DNA of 21,919 nt from Bacillota bacterium (GCA_007120745.1 SKNC01000074.1:1-21919); one strand, 5' to 3'. Numbered from the stretch's first letter, positions 7,883-15,955 are shown. A program made the numbers and translations. The notes: a model not told the origin generated them from the sequence alone.

Positions 7883-10174
7883 ATGTTTGGCTTTTTTAAT
7901 GATTTAAAAGACGATGTCAAGCATCAATTGAGAGGTCTCTTTCTGGTAGCGCTGGGTTTGCTCTGTTTTGCTGGCCTGCGCTTTACGCCCCAAACAGGAA
8001 CCATTGGTGAGATACTCAGCGGTTTTCTGCACTTTGTGGCGGGGGACCTGGCGTTTGTTATTCCTCTGCTGGTATGTTTGTTGGGGTTAAATAATATATT
8101 TGTTACCAGGATAGAAAACAGCCGGACTCGATTTGCGGGGATGGTTATTTTACTTTTTTTGTTACTGGTCACGGTTCATCTTAATCTAATGATTGAAGCC
8201 CCTTTAGAGGGGATGAGTATTTACGAAGCAAGCTACAGAATGGGGATTCAGAGACAGGGTGGAGGCCTCATCGGTTCTCTTCTTGCCATTGTACTTTTTT
8301 ATTTTTTCGGAGAGATTGGAAGTTACATTGTGGTGGCTACCCTGGGGATTATTGCTTTTCTCTTAATTATAAATATTTCATTAACCCAGCTTTTCCATAT
8401 GTTCTCCTCCTATGCAAAAAAAATATTTCCCAAATTAAAACCTTTTTTCCTGGATTTATATCACATTCTTTTTACCGAAGAAGTAGAAGAAAAAAACGTG
8501 GAAATTATTTCTCAAGCACCTGTTTTTTCGGAGAACCAGAATTTGACCGCGGCTCCCATGGCTGAACAGGGAGCAGTAACGGCAGATTCCTCATATAATT
8601 CTCCATCGTATCCCCGAAAATTTCAGGAAGAGAAAAGTAAAAATCAAGAAGAGGAAATTGAAGAAAGGGAAACGGAAAAACCCCAAAAAGAAAAAAAGGC
8701 TGCAGCCAGTCAGCTGACACTGGTAGTGAACAATGAAGAAATCTCAGAGTATTGTCTTCCGGAGCTTACCCTGCTGCCCCAGAGAATTCAGGTGAAGGAC
8801 AAACAGCAGAGCAAACTGGCTTTAGACAGAGCCAGAGTTCTGGAAAGCACCTTAAAGAATTTTGGTGTCAGGGTAAATAACATTCAGGTTCACTCGGGAC
8901 CCACCGTAACCCGTTACGAATTACAGCCGGCAAAAGGCGTGAAGGTCAGCCATATTGTAAGCCTGGCCGATGACCTGGCACTGAGCATGGCAGCTCCTGG
9001 AGTTAGAATAGAGGCGCCTATTCCCGGAAAGGCCGCTGTAGGGATTGAGGTCCCTAACCAGATGATTTCACCGGTTTATCTGAGGCATGTGCTGGAATCC
9101 CCGGCTTTTATAGAATCTACATCGCCGTTATCTATAGGGTTAGGAAACGACATTTATGGAAATCCGGTGATTGTGGACCTTTCAAAGATGCCTCACCTTT
9201 TAATTGCCGGAGCTACCGGGTCCGGGAAAAGTGTATGTTTAAACACCATTATTGTAAGTATTTTATTTAAAAGCAGGCCCGATGAAGTGAAATTTTTATT
9301 GATTGACCCAAAGTATGTTGAATTAAATACATACAATGGGATCCCACACCTGCTATCGCCGGTAATATCCGACAAGAAAAAGGCGTCGGTTGCCTTAAAA
9401 AAGATGGTCAAGGAAATGGAAGACCGGTATGAGAGGTTTGCCCGGGAAGGGGTCAGGGACATTGTCAGCTATAATGAACTGGCCAAACGACAGGGAGACT
9501 CTTTAAAAATACTGCCTTATATTGTGGTTGTTATTGACGAACTGGCGGATATCATGATGGTAGCTCCTCACGATGTGGAAGATGCAATAGCGCGGTTGGC
9601 CCAGATGGCCCGGGCGGCGGGGATTCACCTGGTAATTGCTACACAGCGTCCTTCGGTGAATGTAATCACCGGAGTCATTAAAGCAAATATCACTACCAGA
9701 ATTGCCTTTGCGGTATCCTCCAATGCAGATTCCCGGGTGATCCTGGATATGGGAGGAGCGGAAAAGCTTATAGGGCAAGGGGATATGCTTTATCACCCCG
9801 TAGGCATTTTAAAACCAAAAAGAATTCAGGGTGCCTTTATTTCTGAAAAAGATGTCAAGAGAATTGTTGAATATATCAAAAGCCAGGGCATAGAAATTAT
9901 GGAGCAAAAAAATATTACAGAAGCCGAGGATGAAGCAGGAGAACCGGGAGAAATTGACGAAGTCTTCCCTGACGCTTTAAAGGAAGTGGTCCATTCGGGC
10001 CAGGCTTCCATATCATTTTTACAGCGAAAATTTCGTATAGGCCATGTCAGAGCAGGAAGACTCATTGATGAAATGGAAAGGATGGGAGTCGTCAGCGGCT
10101 ACGAGGGCAGCAAGGCTCGAAGGGTCCTGATAAGTCCCGAACAGCTGCCATCTTACTTGAAAAATTTATCATGA
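7883..10174 (+). CDS. ftsK: DNA translocase FtsK/SpoIIIE
   Basis: Membrane-anchored hexameric motor that pumps chromosomal DNA through the division or sporulation septum. The N-terminal 170 residues hold four to five membrane segments. A variable charged linker (about 200-290, rich in Glu and Lys) follows. The motor has Walker A GATGSGKS at 443-450 and Walker B IVVVIDELAD at 547-556 (D552, E553), followed by the conserved ATQRPSVNVITG segment. The last roughly 70 residues form the winged-helix gamma domain (QASISFLQRKFRIGHVRAGRL) that reads orienting DNA sequences. The length of 763 aa is normal. GAGGTG precedes the ATG by five bases. The neighbourhood is that of spoIIIE in spore-formers, but sequence alone does not separate a vegetative FtsK from a SpoIIIE role. 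Confidence 0.96.
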   Translation: MFGFFNDLKDDVKHQLRGLFLVALGLLCFAGLRFTPQTGTIGEILSGFLHFVAGDLAFVIPLLVCLLGLNNIFVTRIENSRTRFAGMVILLFLLLVTVHLNLMIEAPLEGMSIYEASYRMGIQRQGGGLIGSLLAIVLFYFFGEIGSYIVVATLGIIAFLLIINISLTQLFHMFSSYAKKIFPKLKPFFLDLYHILFTEEVEEKNVEIISQAPVFSENQNLTAAPMAEQGAVTADSSYNSPSYPRKFQEEKSKNQEEEIEERETEKPQKEKKAAASQLTLVVNNEEISEYCLPELTLLPQRIQVKDKQQSKLALDRARVLESTLKNFGVRVNNIQVHSGPTVTRYELQPAKGVKVSHIVSLADDLALSMAAPGVRIEAPIPGKAAVGIEVPNQMISPVYLRHVLESPAFIESTSPLSIGLGNDIYGNPVIVDLSKMPHLLIAGATGSGKSVCLNTIIVSILFKSRPDEVKFLLIDPKYVELNTYNGIPHLLSPVISDKKKASVALKKMVKEMEDRYERFAREGVRDIVSYNELAKRQGDSLKILPYIVVVIDELADIMMVAPHDVEDAIARLAQMARAAGIHLVIATQRPSVNVITGVIKANITTRIAFAVSSNADSRVILDMGGAEKLIGQGDMLYHPVGILKPKRIQGAFISEKDVKRIVEYIKSQGIEIMEQKNITEAEDEAGEPGEIDEVFPDALKEVVHSGQASISFLQRKFRIGHVRAGRLIDEMERMGVVSGYEGSKARRVLISPEQLPSYLKNLS

Positions 10175-10298
10175 CCATTATCCAATATGATTACTTGCTT
10201 AGCGTCCTTTCTGACCATTATTGTAATTGTAACCTTTCTTTATACAACAACGGTGTTGTTAATGACGGCATTTCATACAGTATAGCAGGAGGTGCAGT

Positions 10299-11126
10299 AT
10301 GAAGGAAATTGGGGAAATTCTAAGAAACGCCCGGGAAGAAAAAGGGATGACATATGAAGAAATCTCAGAAATAACGAAGATACAACCCCGGTATCTGCAG
10401 GCCCTGGAAGAAGGGGACACCAGTTTATTTCCGGGGGAGGTATATGTCAAGGGTTCAATTCGAATATATGCCAAAATCCTTGGGCTGGACGAGGCAGAAC
10501 TGATGAACTGGTATAACCAGCAGAAAGCCGAAACCCCGGAACCGGTGGAAATAAAAAGGGAAGAGAAAGCAAAGCCCCTGTACACCGGAGCAGATAGTAT
10601 ATGGAAAAACTTAATTGTTGGAATCCTGGTAATACTGCTGTTGTTTGGAGGAATAAAGCTTTACCAGGAATATTTTGCTGACTATAATGAGGGCATCCCG
10701 GTGGATTCAGCAGACCCTGGAAACGACGGGCCCGCAGAAGAAGATGAAAATGATGAAAGCTTCCTGCCTTCCGAGGATGATGAGGAAATAGAAGAAGTGA
10801 AAGAACCTGAGCTTTTACTGGTAGAAAGTTCAGGAGAAGTAGTGGTTTATGAACTGCTGAACCAGGAAGAAATAAACATAGAAATATCCTTTAACGGACG
10901 GTGCTGGGTCAGCCTGGTAGTAGATGAAGAAGAAATTGTCAGGGGAAATTATGAAAGCGGACAGAACATCAGTGAAACAGCGGAAAATGAGCTGAGGCTT
11001 CGGCTGGGAAATCCACCGGCTGCTCAGGTTACGGCAGGCGGCCTGGAGGTGGCTACGGAGGACTTTAGAACTCCGGCTACAATAACCATCAGGATTCCAC
11101 AGTCCGATGATGTAAGTGAAGAATAA
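10299..11126 (+). CDS. rodZ: RodZ-family cytoskeletal membrane protein
   Basis: Bitopic membrane protein of the RodZ/YmfM type that links MreB to the membrane for cell elongation. The N-terminal Cro-like HTH domain covers about residues 1-70 (start IGEILRNAREEKGMTYEEIS). A single membrane segment lies at about 102-118, followed by an acidic low-complexity stretch (about 135-165, rich in Asp and Glu). The C-terminal extracytoplasmic beta domain (DUF4115 type) contains RCWVSLVVD-like family sequence near 200-210. AGGAGGTG stands at 10287-10294, just before the ATG. It follows ftsK with a 124-bp gap and is closed by a strong terminator. In B. subtilis pgsA would come next; here it does not. Confidence 0.92.
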   Translation: MKEIGEILRNAREEKGMTYEEISEITKIQPRYLQALEEGDTSLFPGEVYVKGSIRIYAKILGLDEAELMNWYNQQKAETPEPVEIKREEKAKPLYTGADSIWKNLIVGILVILLLFGGIKLYQEYFADYNEGIPVDSADPGNDGPAEEDENDESFLPSEDDEEIEEVKEPELLLVESSGEVVVYELLNQEEINIEISFNGRCWVSLVVDEEEIVRGNYESGQNISETAENELRLRLGNPPAAQVTAGGLEVATEDFRTPATITIRIPQSDDVSEE

Positions 11127-11177
11127 ATTGTTCAAAGAACAAGGGACTGGAGACTTTTCTATAAGACAATTCTGTAG

Positions 11178-11224
11178 AAAACATCCCGTGGAGTGGAATG
11201 GCATGCTTACGGGATGTTTTTATT
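11178..11224 (+). terminator. Rho-independent terminator after rodZ
   Basis: A perfect 12-bp inverted repeat (11178-11189 with 11209-11220) whose right arm runs into TTTTTATT. The 19-base loop is longer than usual, but the stem is strong. It separates rodZ from rimO. Confidence 0.8.
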
Positions 11225-11266
11225 GCCGAAGAGAGACGATATGTGTGAAAACAGGGGGTACTGCTG

Positions 11267-12601
11267 ATGGCAGAAAAATTAGTAGGAATTATATCGCTGG
11301 GGTGTGCCAAAAACCTGGTGGATACAGAAGTAATGCTGGGGCTTTTGCAGAGGGCCGGATACCATATTACCTCTGAAGCGTTCCGGGCTCAAATACTAAT
11401 TGTAAATACCTGCGGATTTATTGATCCTGCTAAGGAGGAGTCCATAGAAACACTGCTGGAAATGGCGGAATATAAGAAACGGGGGAACTGTGAAATTCTT
11501 TTAGCGGCGGGGTGTCTATCCCAGGGGCACGGTGAAGAACTGGTAAAAGAGATTTCCGAACTGGACGGAGTTGTGGGAACAGGGTGTTTTCACAAGATCG
11601 TGGAGGTCCTTTCTGAGGCATTGGAGGGAAAGAGGCCGGTATGTGTTGATACGCCCCATTTTCTTTATGATCATACCTTCCCTAGGGTTCTAAGCACCCC
11701 CCCTTATACCGCCTATGTAAAAATTGCTGAAGGATGCAGCCATCGATGTTCCTTTTGTGTTATTCCAAAGCTTAGAGGCAGATACCGCAGCAGAGAACCT
11801 GTTTCTGTTGCGCGGGAGGTGCAGAGCCTGGCAGAAAACGGCGTTAAAGAAATAAATCTGATTGCACAGGATACCACTGGGTACGGCAGGGATATTCATC
11901 CCGGGAAAGTAAGCCTATCCCTGCTGTTAGAAGAACTGGTCACAATTGCCGGAATTCAATGGATAAGAGTTCTTTATGGATATCCTGGGGGAATCACCGG
12001 GGAACTGATGGGGGTGATGTCCCGGGAAGAGAAAGTCTGCAGTTACCTGGACCTGCCCCTTCAGCATGCCCATCAGGATATTTTAGTTAAAATGAGGCGT
12101 CCCTTCCGTAAGGCAAAGATAAAGCAGCTGGTGGAAAAGCTGAGGGAAAGAATACCTGGAATCGTCTTAAGAAGTTCATTTATGGTGGGCTTCCCCGGAG
12201 AAAAAGAGGAGCACTTCAGGGAGCTGTATTCATTTCTAGAGGAAATTCGGTTTGACCGGGCAGGTTTTTTCAGCTACTCTCCTCAGGAGAATACACCGTC
12301 AGCTCTTATGGAAAATCAGGTTCCGGAGGAAATAAAAGAGGAAAGATTTTTATCGCTTATGGAACTGCAGAAAAAAATATCTCTGGAGAAAAATAAAAAC
12401 CTTTTGGGGGATAGGCTGGAGGTATTAATAGAAGGACAAGTTCCCAATAGAAAAAATTATTATACCGGCAGGTATGCCGGTCAGGCTCCAGAGGTGGACG
12501 GAGCGGTATATGTAAAAAGTCATTTTCCCTTAAGGGCAGGAGAAATAGTCCAGGTGAAAATTACCGCTGCCGGGGCTTATGATTTGCAGGGAAGAGCATA
12601 A
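11267..12601 (+). CDS. rimO: Ribosomal protein uS12 methylthiotransferase RimO
   Basis: Radical SAM enzyme that adds a methylthio group to the conserved aspartate of ribosomal protein S12. The UPF0004 N-domain carries three cluster cysteines, C13 (LGCAKNLVDTE, the RimO-specific motif), C49 and C83. The radical-SAM CxxxCxxC motif is C157-C161-C164. A TRAM domain forms the last 60-70 residues. The length of 444 aa is typical. AGGGGG at 11253-11258 lies eight bases before the ATG. It needs two [4Fe-4S] clusters, a plausible client of the Fe-S assembly genes earlier in the window. LGCAKN-L-D-E separates RimO from the tRNA enzyme MiaB. Confidence 0.95.
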   Translation: MAEKLVGIISLGCAKNLVDTEVMLGLLQRAGYHITSEAFRAQILIVNTCGFIDPAKEESIETLLEMAEYKKRGNCEILLAAGCLSQGHGEELVKEISELDGVVGTGCFHKIVEVLSEALEGKRPVCVDTPHFLYDHTFPRVLSTPPYTAYVKIAEGCSHRCSFCVIPKLRGRYRSREPVSVAREVQSLAENGVKEINLIAQDTTGYGRDIHPGKVSLSLLLEELVTIAGIQWIRVLYGYPGGITGELMGVMSREEKVCSYLDLPLQHAHQDILVKMRRPFRKAKIKQLVEKLRERIPGIVLRSSFMVGFPGEKEEHFRELYSFLEEIRFDRAGFFSYSPQENTPSALMENQVPEEIKEERFLSLMELQKKISLEKNKNLLGDRLEVLIEGQVPNRKNYYTGRYAGQAPEVDGAVYVKSHFPLRAGEIVQVKITAAGAYDLQGRA

Positions 12602-12637
12602 AAATTGATTGAATTTTCAATCAATTTCAAATATAAT
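12602..12637 (+). promoter_or_regulatory. Promoter overlapped by an 11-bp perfect dyad
   Basis: TTGAAT at 12609-12614 and a perfect TATAAT at 12632-12637 are 17 bp apart. Arms 12602-12612 and 12617-12627, around the centre ATTT, are exact reverse complements and cover the -35 box and most of the spacer. This is the geometry of a repressor operator. As RNA it would be a weak AU hairpin at the rimO stop followed by TTTC, so a poor terminator is the alternative reading. Confidence 0.55.
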
Positions 12638-12708
12638 CAACCTAGAGTTATTTTGGACTTATGTAGAATATGAAAGGTTATTGAAAATTATCTCAGGAGG
12701 TGCTCAAG

Positions 12709-13644
12709 ATGAAAATAATACTGGTAGGGCAGGCTCCCTTTGGTAAAGAATGCCTGGAGACTCTGTTGAAGCAGGGGGAACAGGTGGTGGGTACAATAAC
12801 TGTACCCGATGACCCCAGGGGCAGATCCAACCCGGTGAAGGATTTGGCCGTGGAGAGAGGGATCCCTGTTCTTCAACCACCTGGCAGGGGCCCCCACCGA
12901 CTGAAAGACCCATCGGTAATTCCCTGGGTGAAAGAGCTGAAACCTGACCTTTTTGTTCTGGTATTTGTTACTGATTTTATGCCTTATGAAGTGATTCAAA
13001 TGGCAGCCCATGGCGGAATTAATTATCATCCTTCTTTACTTCCCAAATATCGAGGCGGTTCAGCCATCAACTGGGCGGTAATCAGCGGGGAGAAAGAAAC
13101 CGGTGTAACTGTACATTACATAGATGAAGGGGTAGACACCGGGGATATTATCCTGCAGGAAAAAGTAACCATTGAACCTGAAGATAGTGTAGGTTCCGTC
13201 TACTTTAACAAGCTCTATCCCCTGGGTATCGACCTGATTGCACAGGCGGTGAAGCTTATCAGGGAGGGGAGGGCGCCTCGAATTCCCCAGGAGGAAAGCC
13301 AGTCCTCTTTCCAACCGGTTATTACTGAACAAGATGTAAAAATTGACTGGGAAAAACCCGCCGAAATCATTCATAATTTAATCCGAGGGTCAAATCCTTC
13401 GCCGGGGGCACATTCCCTGTTTCGGGACAAAAAATTAAAAATCTGGGAAGGAGAGGCTTCTGAACCTGTTTCAGGAGCCAGCCCGGGGGAAGTAGTAGAA
13501 CTGTTGGAGGGGAATGGATTTAAAGTGGCTGCGGGCAGCGGTTCCATCCTGGTAAAAAGAGTACAGCTGCCGGGGGAAGGGAAGATTAGCTCGGAAGAGT
13601 TTGTTGAACAGGTTGACCTGAAACCAGGGGAACAGTTAAAATAA
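12709..13644 (+). CDS. Formyltransferase-family protein resembling the hydrolase domain of 10-formyl-THF dehydrogenase
   Basis: The protein belongs to the methionyl-tRNA formyltransferase/10-formyl-THF hydrolase superfamily and should act on 10-formyltetrahydrofolate. The Rossmann-like N-domain carries the catalytic region N105-Y-H107-PSLLPKYRGG and D143 in GVDTGD; a C-terminal OB-like subdomain starts near 205. From memory, the opening MKIILVGQAPFG, TVPD, SAINW, and the EGRAPRIPQ and KIDWEKPAE segments follow the N-terminal domain of animal ALDH1L1 more closely than canonical Fmt. Unlike that domain, the Asn two residues before the catalytic His is retained. The protein is 311 aa with no dehydrogenase or carrier domain. 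The ATG at 12709 is chosen over the GTG at 12700, which lies in the AGGAGGTG site. The substrate is unproven: formyl-THF hydrolysis or formyl transfer to an unknown acceptor. Confidence 0.75.
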   Translation: MKIILVGQAPFGKECLETLLKQGEQVVGTITVPDDPRGRSNPVKDLAVERGIPVLQPPGRGPHRLKDPSVIPWVKELKPDLFVLVFVTDFMPYEVIQMAAHGGINYHPSLLPKYRGGSAINWAVISGEKETGVTVHYIDEGVDTGDIILQEKVTIEPEDSVGSVYFNKLYPLGIDLIAQAVKLIREGRAPRIPQEESQSSFQPVITEQDVKIDWEKPAEIIHNLIRGSNPSPGAHSLFRDKKLKIWEGEASEPVSGASPGEVVELLEGNGFKVAAGSGSILVKRVQLPGEGKISSEEFVEQVDLKPGEQLK

Positions 13645-13668
13645 TTTTCTAAAAAGGGGACGGTCAAT

Positions 13669-13694
13669 AAGCACGGAGGAATTCCGTGCTTTTC
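13669..13694 (+). terminator. Rho-independent terminator
   Basis: A perfect 9-bp inverted repeat (13669-13677 with 13683-13691), five-base loop, followed by TTTCCTTT. It closes the formyltransferase-like gene. Confidence 0.75.
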
Positions 13695-13717
13695 CTTTGC
13701 AGCGCCTATAATTTCCA

Positions 13718-13747
13718 TTGAATCATGTTTTTTTCCTGTGTTATAAT
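13718..13747 (+). promoter_or_regulatory. Promoter of the FtsH-like two-gene operon
   Basis: TTGAAT at 13718-13723 and a perfect TATAAT at 13742-13747 are separated by 18 bp. Preceded by a terminator and followed by a leader of about 50 nt, it should drive the 13803-15856 pair independently of the genes before it. Confidence 0.65.
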
Positions 13748-13802
13748 CATTATGTAAACAAGCATTAAAAAAGCCCGAGGGAAATGAGAGGATGTTTACG
13801 GG

Positions 13803-14357
13803 GTGATTAAAAATATTAGATGGCCCGTGGTTCTCGTCGCTTTTCTATTTTTAATCAGCGTTTTTTACGGTTTTCAATTTTATCAGCAGAAACAGGTTGT
13901 GGAGGAGCCACTGACTCAACTTTTTGCAGAAAAGAAAGAGATTAAGGACGTGGAAATCAGTCAACAGGGCGATACCCTGGAAATAGTACTGGAATTAGAA
14001 TATGTGGATAATTTGCGGGAACACGAGAGTATTATAAACAAAGAAGTTTCTGAAATTATGGGAAACAGAAAGTATCAGGTCACCCTGGTAGACTTTCGAA
14101 ATAAACAATTGGAAGAGATTTTTTACAGGGTTCACTACCATCTTCAGGAAGCCGCAGTAACAGGAAATTTTGTAGAAATGTCTGAACGGGTTGGGGAAAT
14201 TATGTCCGGATACAATGTTGATGATTATCGACTGATCGTAGGAGAGGATAAAATTTATTTTCAAGTGAAGCAGTCCGGACATTATTTATTTGAAATTGTC
14301 TCCCGTTACCCAGGTTCAGATGGACAAGAATCAATGGGGGAGAGTGTTAATCAGTGA
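13803..14357 (+). CDS. Membrane-anchored protein of unknown function, partner of the FtsH-like protease
   Basis: I do not recognise the family. The 184-aa protein has a basic N-terminus (KNIR), a single hydrophobic segment at about 7-27, and then a soluble domain of about 155 residues with alternating charged and hydrophobic sequence. No signal peptidase site, cysteine, catalytic motif or zinc motif is visible. By the positive-inside rule the soluble part should face outward. The GTG start has a GAGAGGA-type site near 13786-13792. Its stop overlaps the start of the membrane AAA protease gene (GTGA), so the two are translationally coupled under the promoter at 13718-13747. I infer a partner, adaptor or anchor for that protease; this is supported only by gene order and topology. 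Confidence 0.7.
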   Translation: MIKNIRWPVVLVAFLFLISVFYGFQFYQQKQVVEEPLTQLFAEKKEIKDVEISQQGDTLEIVLELEYVDNLREHESIINKEVSEIMGNRKYQVTLVDFRNKQLEEIFYRVHYHLQEAAVTGNFVEMSERVGEIMSGYNVDDYRLIVGEDKIYFQVKQSGHYLFEIVSRYPGSDGQESMGESVNQ

Positions 14358-15856
14358 TTAAAGAAGTATCCATTGGTTTTGGAATCGCTGCAGCGATTAT
14401 ATTGGTGCAGCAGGGTTTTAACGTAATTCCCTGGTTCTTTATGGGAGGCCTGATTTTGGTTCTTTATTACCTGGTGGGGTTTAAGGGCCTGAACAAAAGC
14501 TTCAGTGCCGTGGAAAGCCGTAAAGGCAGCATTGAAAAAATTAATTTTGACCGTATCGGAGGACATGCTGCGGCCAAAAAAGAGCTGTTAGAAGCCCTGG
14601 ATTTTGTGAAAAACTCAAAGATTATCATGAAGATGGGCATACGACCATTAAAGGGAATTTTACTGGTGGGTCCTCCGGGGACCGGAAAAACACTTTTAGC
14701 AAAAGCAGCGGCCAGCTATACCGATTCAGTATTTTTATCGGTTTCCGGTAGTGAATTTATAGAAGTTTATGCCGGGGTTGGTGCTCAAAGAGTCAGGCAG
14801 CTGTTTAACCAGGCCCGGGAAATGACCAAACGTCAGAAAAAAAACAGCGCCATTATTTTTATTGATGAAATAGAAATATTAGGGGGCAAGAGGGGAAGTC
14901 ACGGAAGCCACCTGGAATATGATCAGACATTAAACCAGCTGCTGGTGGAAATGGACGGCATATCTAATCAGGACCAGGTGAAGATTTTAATTGTTGCTGC
15001 CACCAATCGTTCCGAACTTCTGGATCCTGCCCTGGTAAGGCCCGGGCGTTTTGACCGAATTGTTAATGTGGATTTGCCTGATGTGGAGGGTCGGGAGCAG
15101 ATTCTCAGGCTCCATACCCGGAACAAGCCATTATCCAGGGATGTAAATCTCAGGGCTGTAGCCCAGGAGACTTTTGGTTTTTCCGGGGCACACCTGGAGA
15201 GCGTAACCAATGAGGCAGCCATTTTGGCTATGAGAGATAGAAAAAAATTTATCAGTCACCGTTATTTCCTGGAGGCAGTGGATAAAGTAATGATGGGAGA
15301 GAAAATGGATAGAAAACCGGACATTGATGAATTGTGGCGAATCGCCATACACGAAACAGGACATGCTCTTTTGAGTGAAACCATCAGGCCCGGTTCAGTT
15401 TCCAGCATTACTACCACCTCCCGGGGAAAAGCACTGGGGTATATGAGACAAACGCCCGATAAAGATTTTCACCTGTATACCCGGGAATATTTAGAGGGGC
15501 AGATTGATATCCTTTTGGCCGGTTCCCTGGCGGAGGAGGAGATCTTAGGCAGCCGAAGCACCGGTGCTGCTTCAGATTTTCAACAGGCTGTTGGTATAGC
15601 CAAACAGCTGGTTAGTTCCGGGATGTCATCCCTGGGAGTGGTGTGCCTGCAGGATGTTCCAGGGAGAATACTTCATGATATTATCAGTAATATCATTGAA
15701 AAAGAAGAAACCAAGGTAAAGGAAGTTATCGGCTGTTATAAAGACTTGATTAAAGAAGTGGCGGATTACCTTCTTACCCAGGAAAAAATATCTGGAGAAG
15801 CTTTCAGAAAGATTCTCTCCGGATGCAAGGAAACCCTTAAAGTAAGCAGCTCATAA
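14354..15856 (+). CDS. FtsH-like membrane AAA zinc metalloprotease, divergent short form
   Basis: Membrane-bound ATP-dependent protease of the FtsH superfamily, 500 aa against about 600-650 for canonical FtsH. The first 45 residues hold two closely spaced hydrophobic segments (about 7-20 and 26-42), so the extracytoplasmic domain that FtsH carries between its two segments is missing. The AAA module has Walker A GPPGTGKT at 106-113, Walker B FIDE ending at 171-172, sensor-1 region AATNR, and arginine fingers R229 and R232. The peptidase module has zinc site H333-E-T-G-H337 with third ligand D408 (ASDFQQA). All catalytic residues are intact, so it should be active. The pore loop reads Y139-A-G instead of the usual Phe-Val-Gly. 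It is coupled to the upstream membrane protein and closed by a terminator. It is probably a paralogue; the housekeeping ftsH would be elsewhere. Confidence 0.86.
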   Translation: MIKEVSIGFGIAAAIILVQQGFNVIPWFFMGGLILVLYYLVGFKGLNKSFSAVESRKGSIEKINFDRIGGHAAAKKELLEALDFVKNSKIIMKMGIRPLKGILLVGPPGTGKTLLAKAAASYTDSVFLSVSGSEFIEVYAGVGAQRVRQLFNQAREMTKRQKKNSAIIFIDEIEILGGKRGSHGSHLEYDQTLNQLLVEMDGISNQDQVKILIVAATNRSELLDPALVRPGRFDRIVNVDLPDVEGREQILRLHTRNKPLSRDVNLRAVAQETFGFSGAHLESVTNEAAILAMRDRKKFISHRYFLEAVDKVMMGEKMDRKPDIDELWRIAIHETGHALLSETIRPGSVSSITTTSRGKALGYMRQTPDKDFHLYTREYLEGQIDILLAGSLAEEEILGSRSTGAASDFQQAVGIAKQLVSSGMSSLGVVCLQDVPGRILHDIISNIIEKEETKVKEVIGCYKDLIKEVADYLLTQEKISGEAFRKILSGCKETLKVSSS

Positions 15857-15872
15857 CGCTGCTTATTTTTTT
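15843..15872 (+). terminator. Rho-independent terminator overlapping the end of the FtsH-like gene
   Basis: An 8-bp stem (15843-15850 with 15858-15865) and a seven-base loop containing the stop codon are followed by a run of seven T. The stem encodes the last residues of the protein, an economical arrangement. Confidence 0.85.
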
Positions 15873-15899
15873 GCATAATTCGGTAGAAAAGGTTACAAT
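15871..15899 (+). promoter_or_regulatory. Possible promoter of cinA
   Basis: TTGCAT at 15871-15876 and TACAAT at 15894-15899 are 17 bp apart. The -35 box is poor, but the site lies directly after a terminator, where a promoter for the cinA-to-thpR group is expected. Confidence 0.4.
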
Positions 15900-15939
15900 T
15901 TATTTATACTTAATAGATTTTGCAGGAAGTATAAATAAA
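15899..15939 (+). repeat. 13-bp perfect inverted repeat in the cinA leader
   Basis: Arms 15899-15911 and 15927-15939 are exact reverse complements with a 15-base centre. The repeat starts at the last base of the proposed -10 box and ends three bases before the GGAGGAG ribosome binding site of cinA, so it could be an operator or a leader hairpin that influences initiation. There is no T-run and no terminator character. Confidence 0.5.
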
Positions 15940-15955
15940 CTGGAGGAGCCGGAAT

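Noticed and set aside
12700..12708. GTG at 12700 as the start of the formyltransferase-like gene
   Set aside because: The codon is part of the AGGAGGTG ribosome binding site that serves the ATG at 12709.
14354..15856. Reading the FtsH-like gene as a truncated or decayed ftsH
   Set aside because: The frame is intact with its own coupled partner and terminator, and all ATPase and zinc ligands are conserved; the shortness comes from a missing external domain, not from damage.
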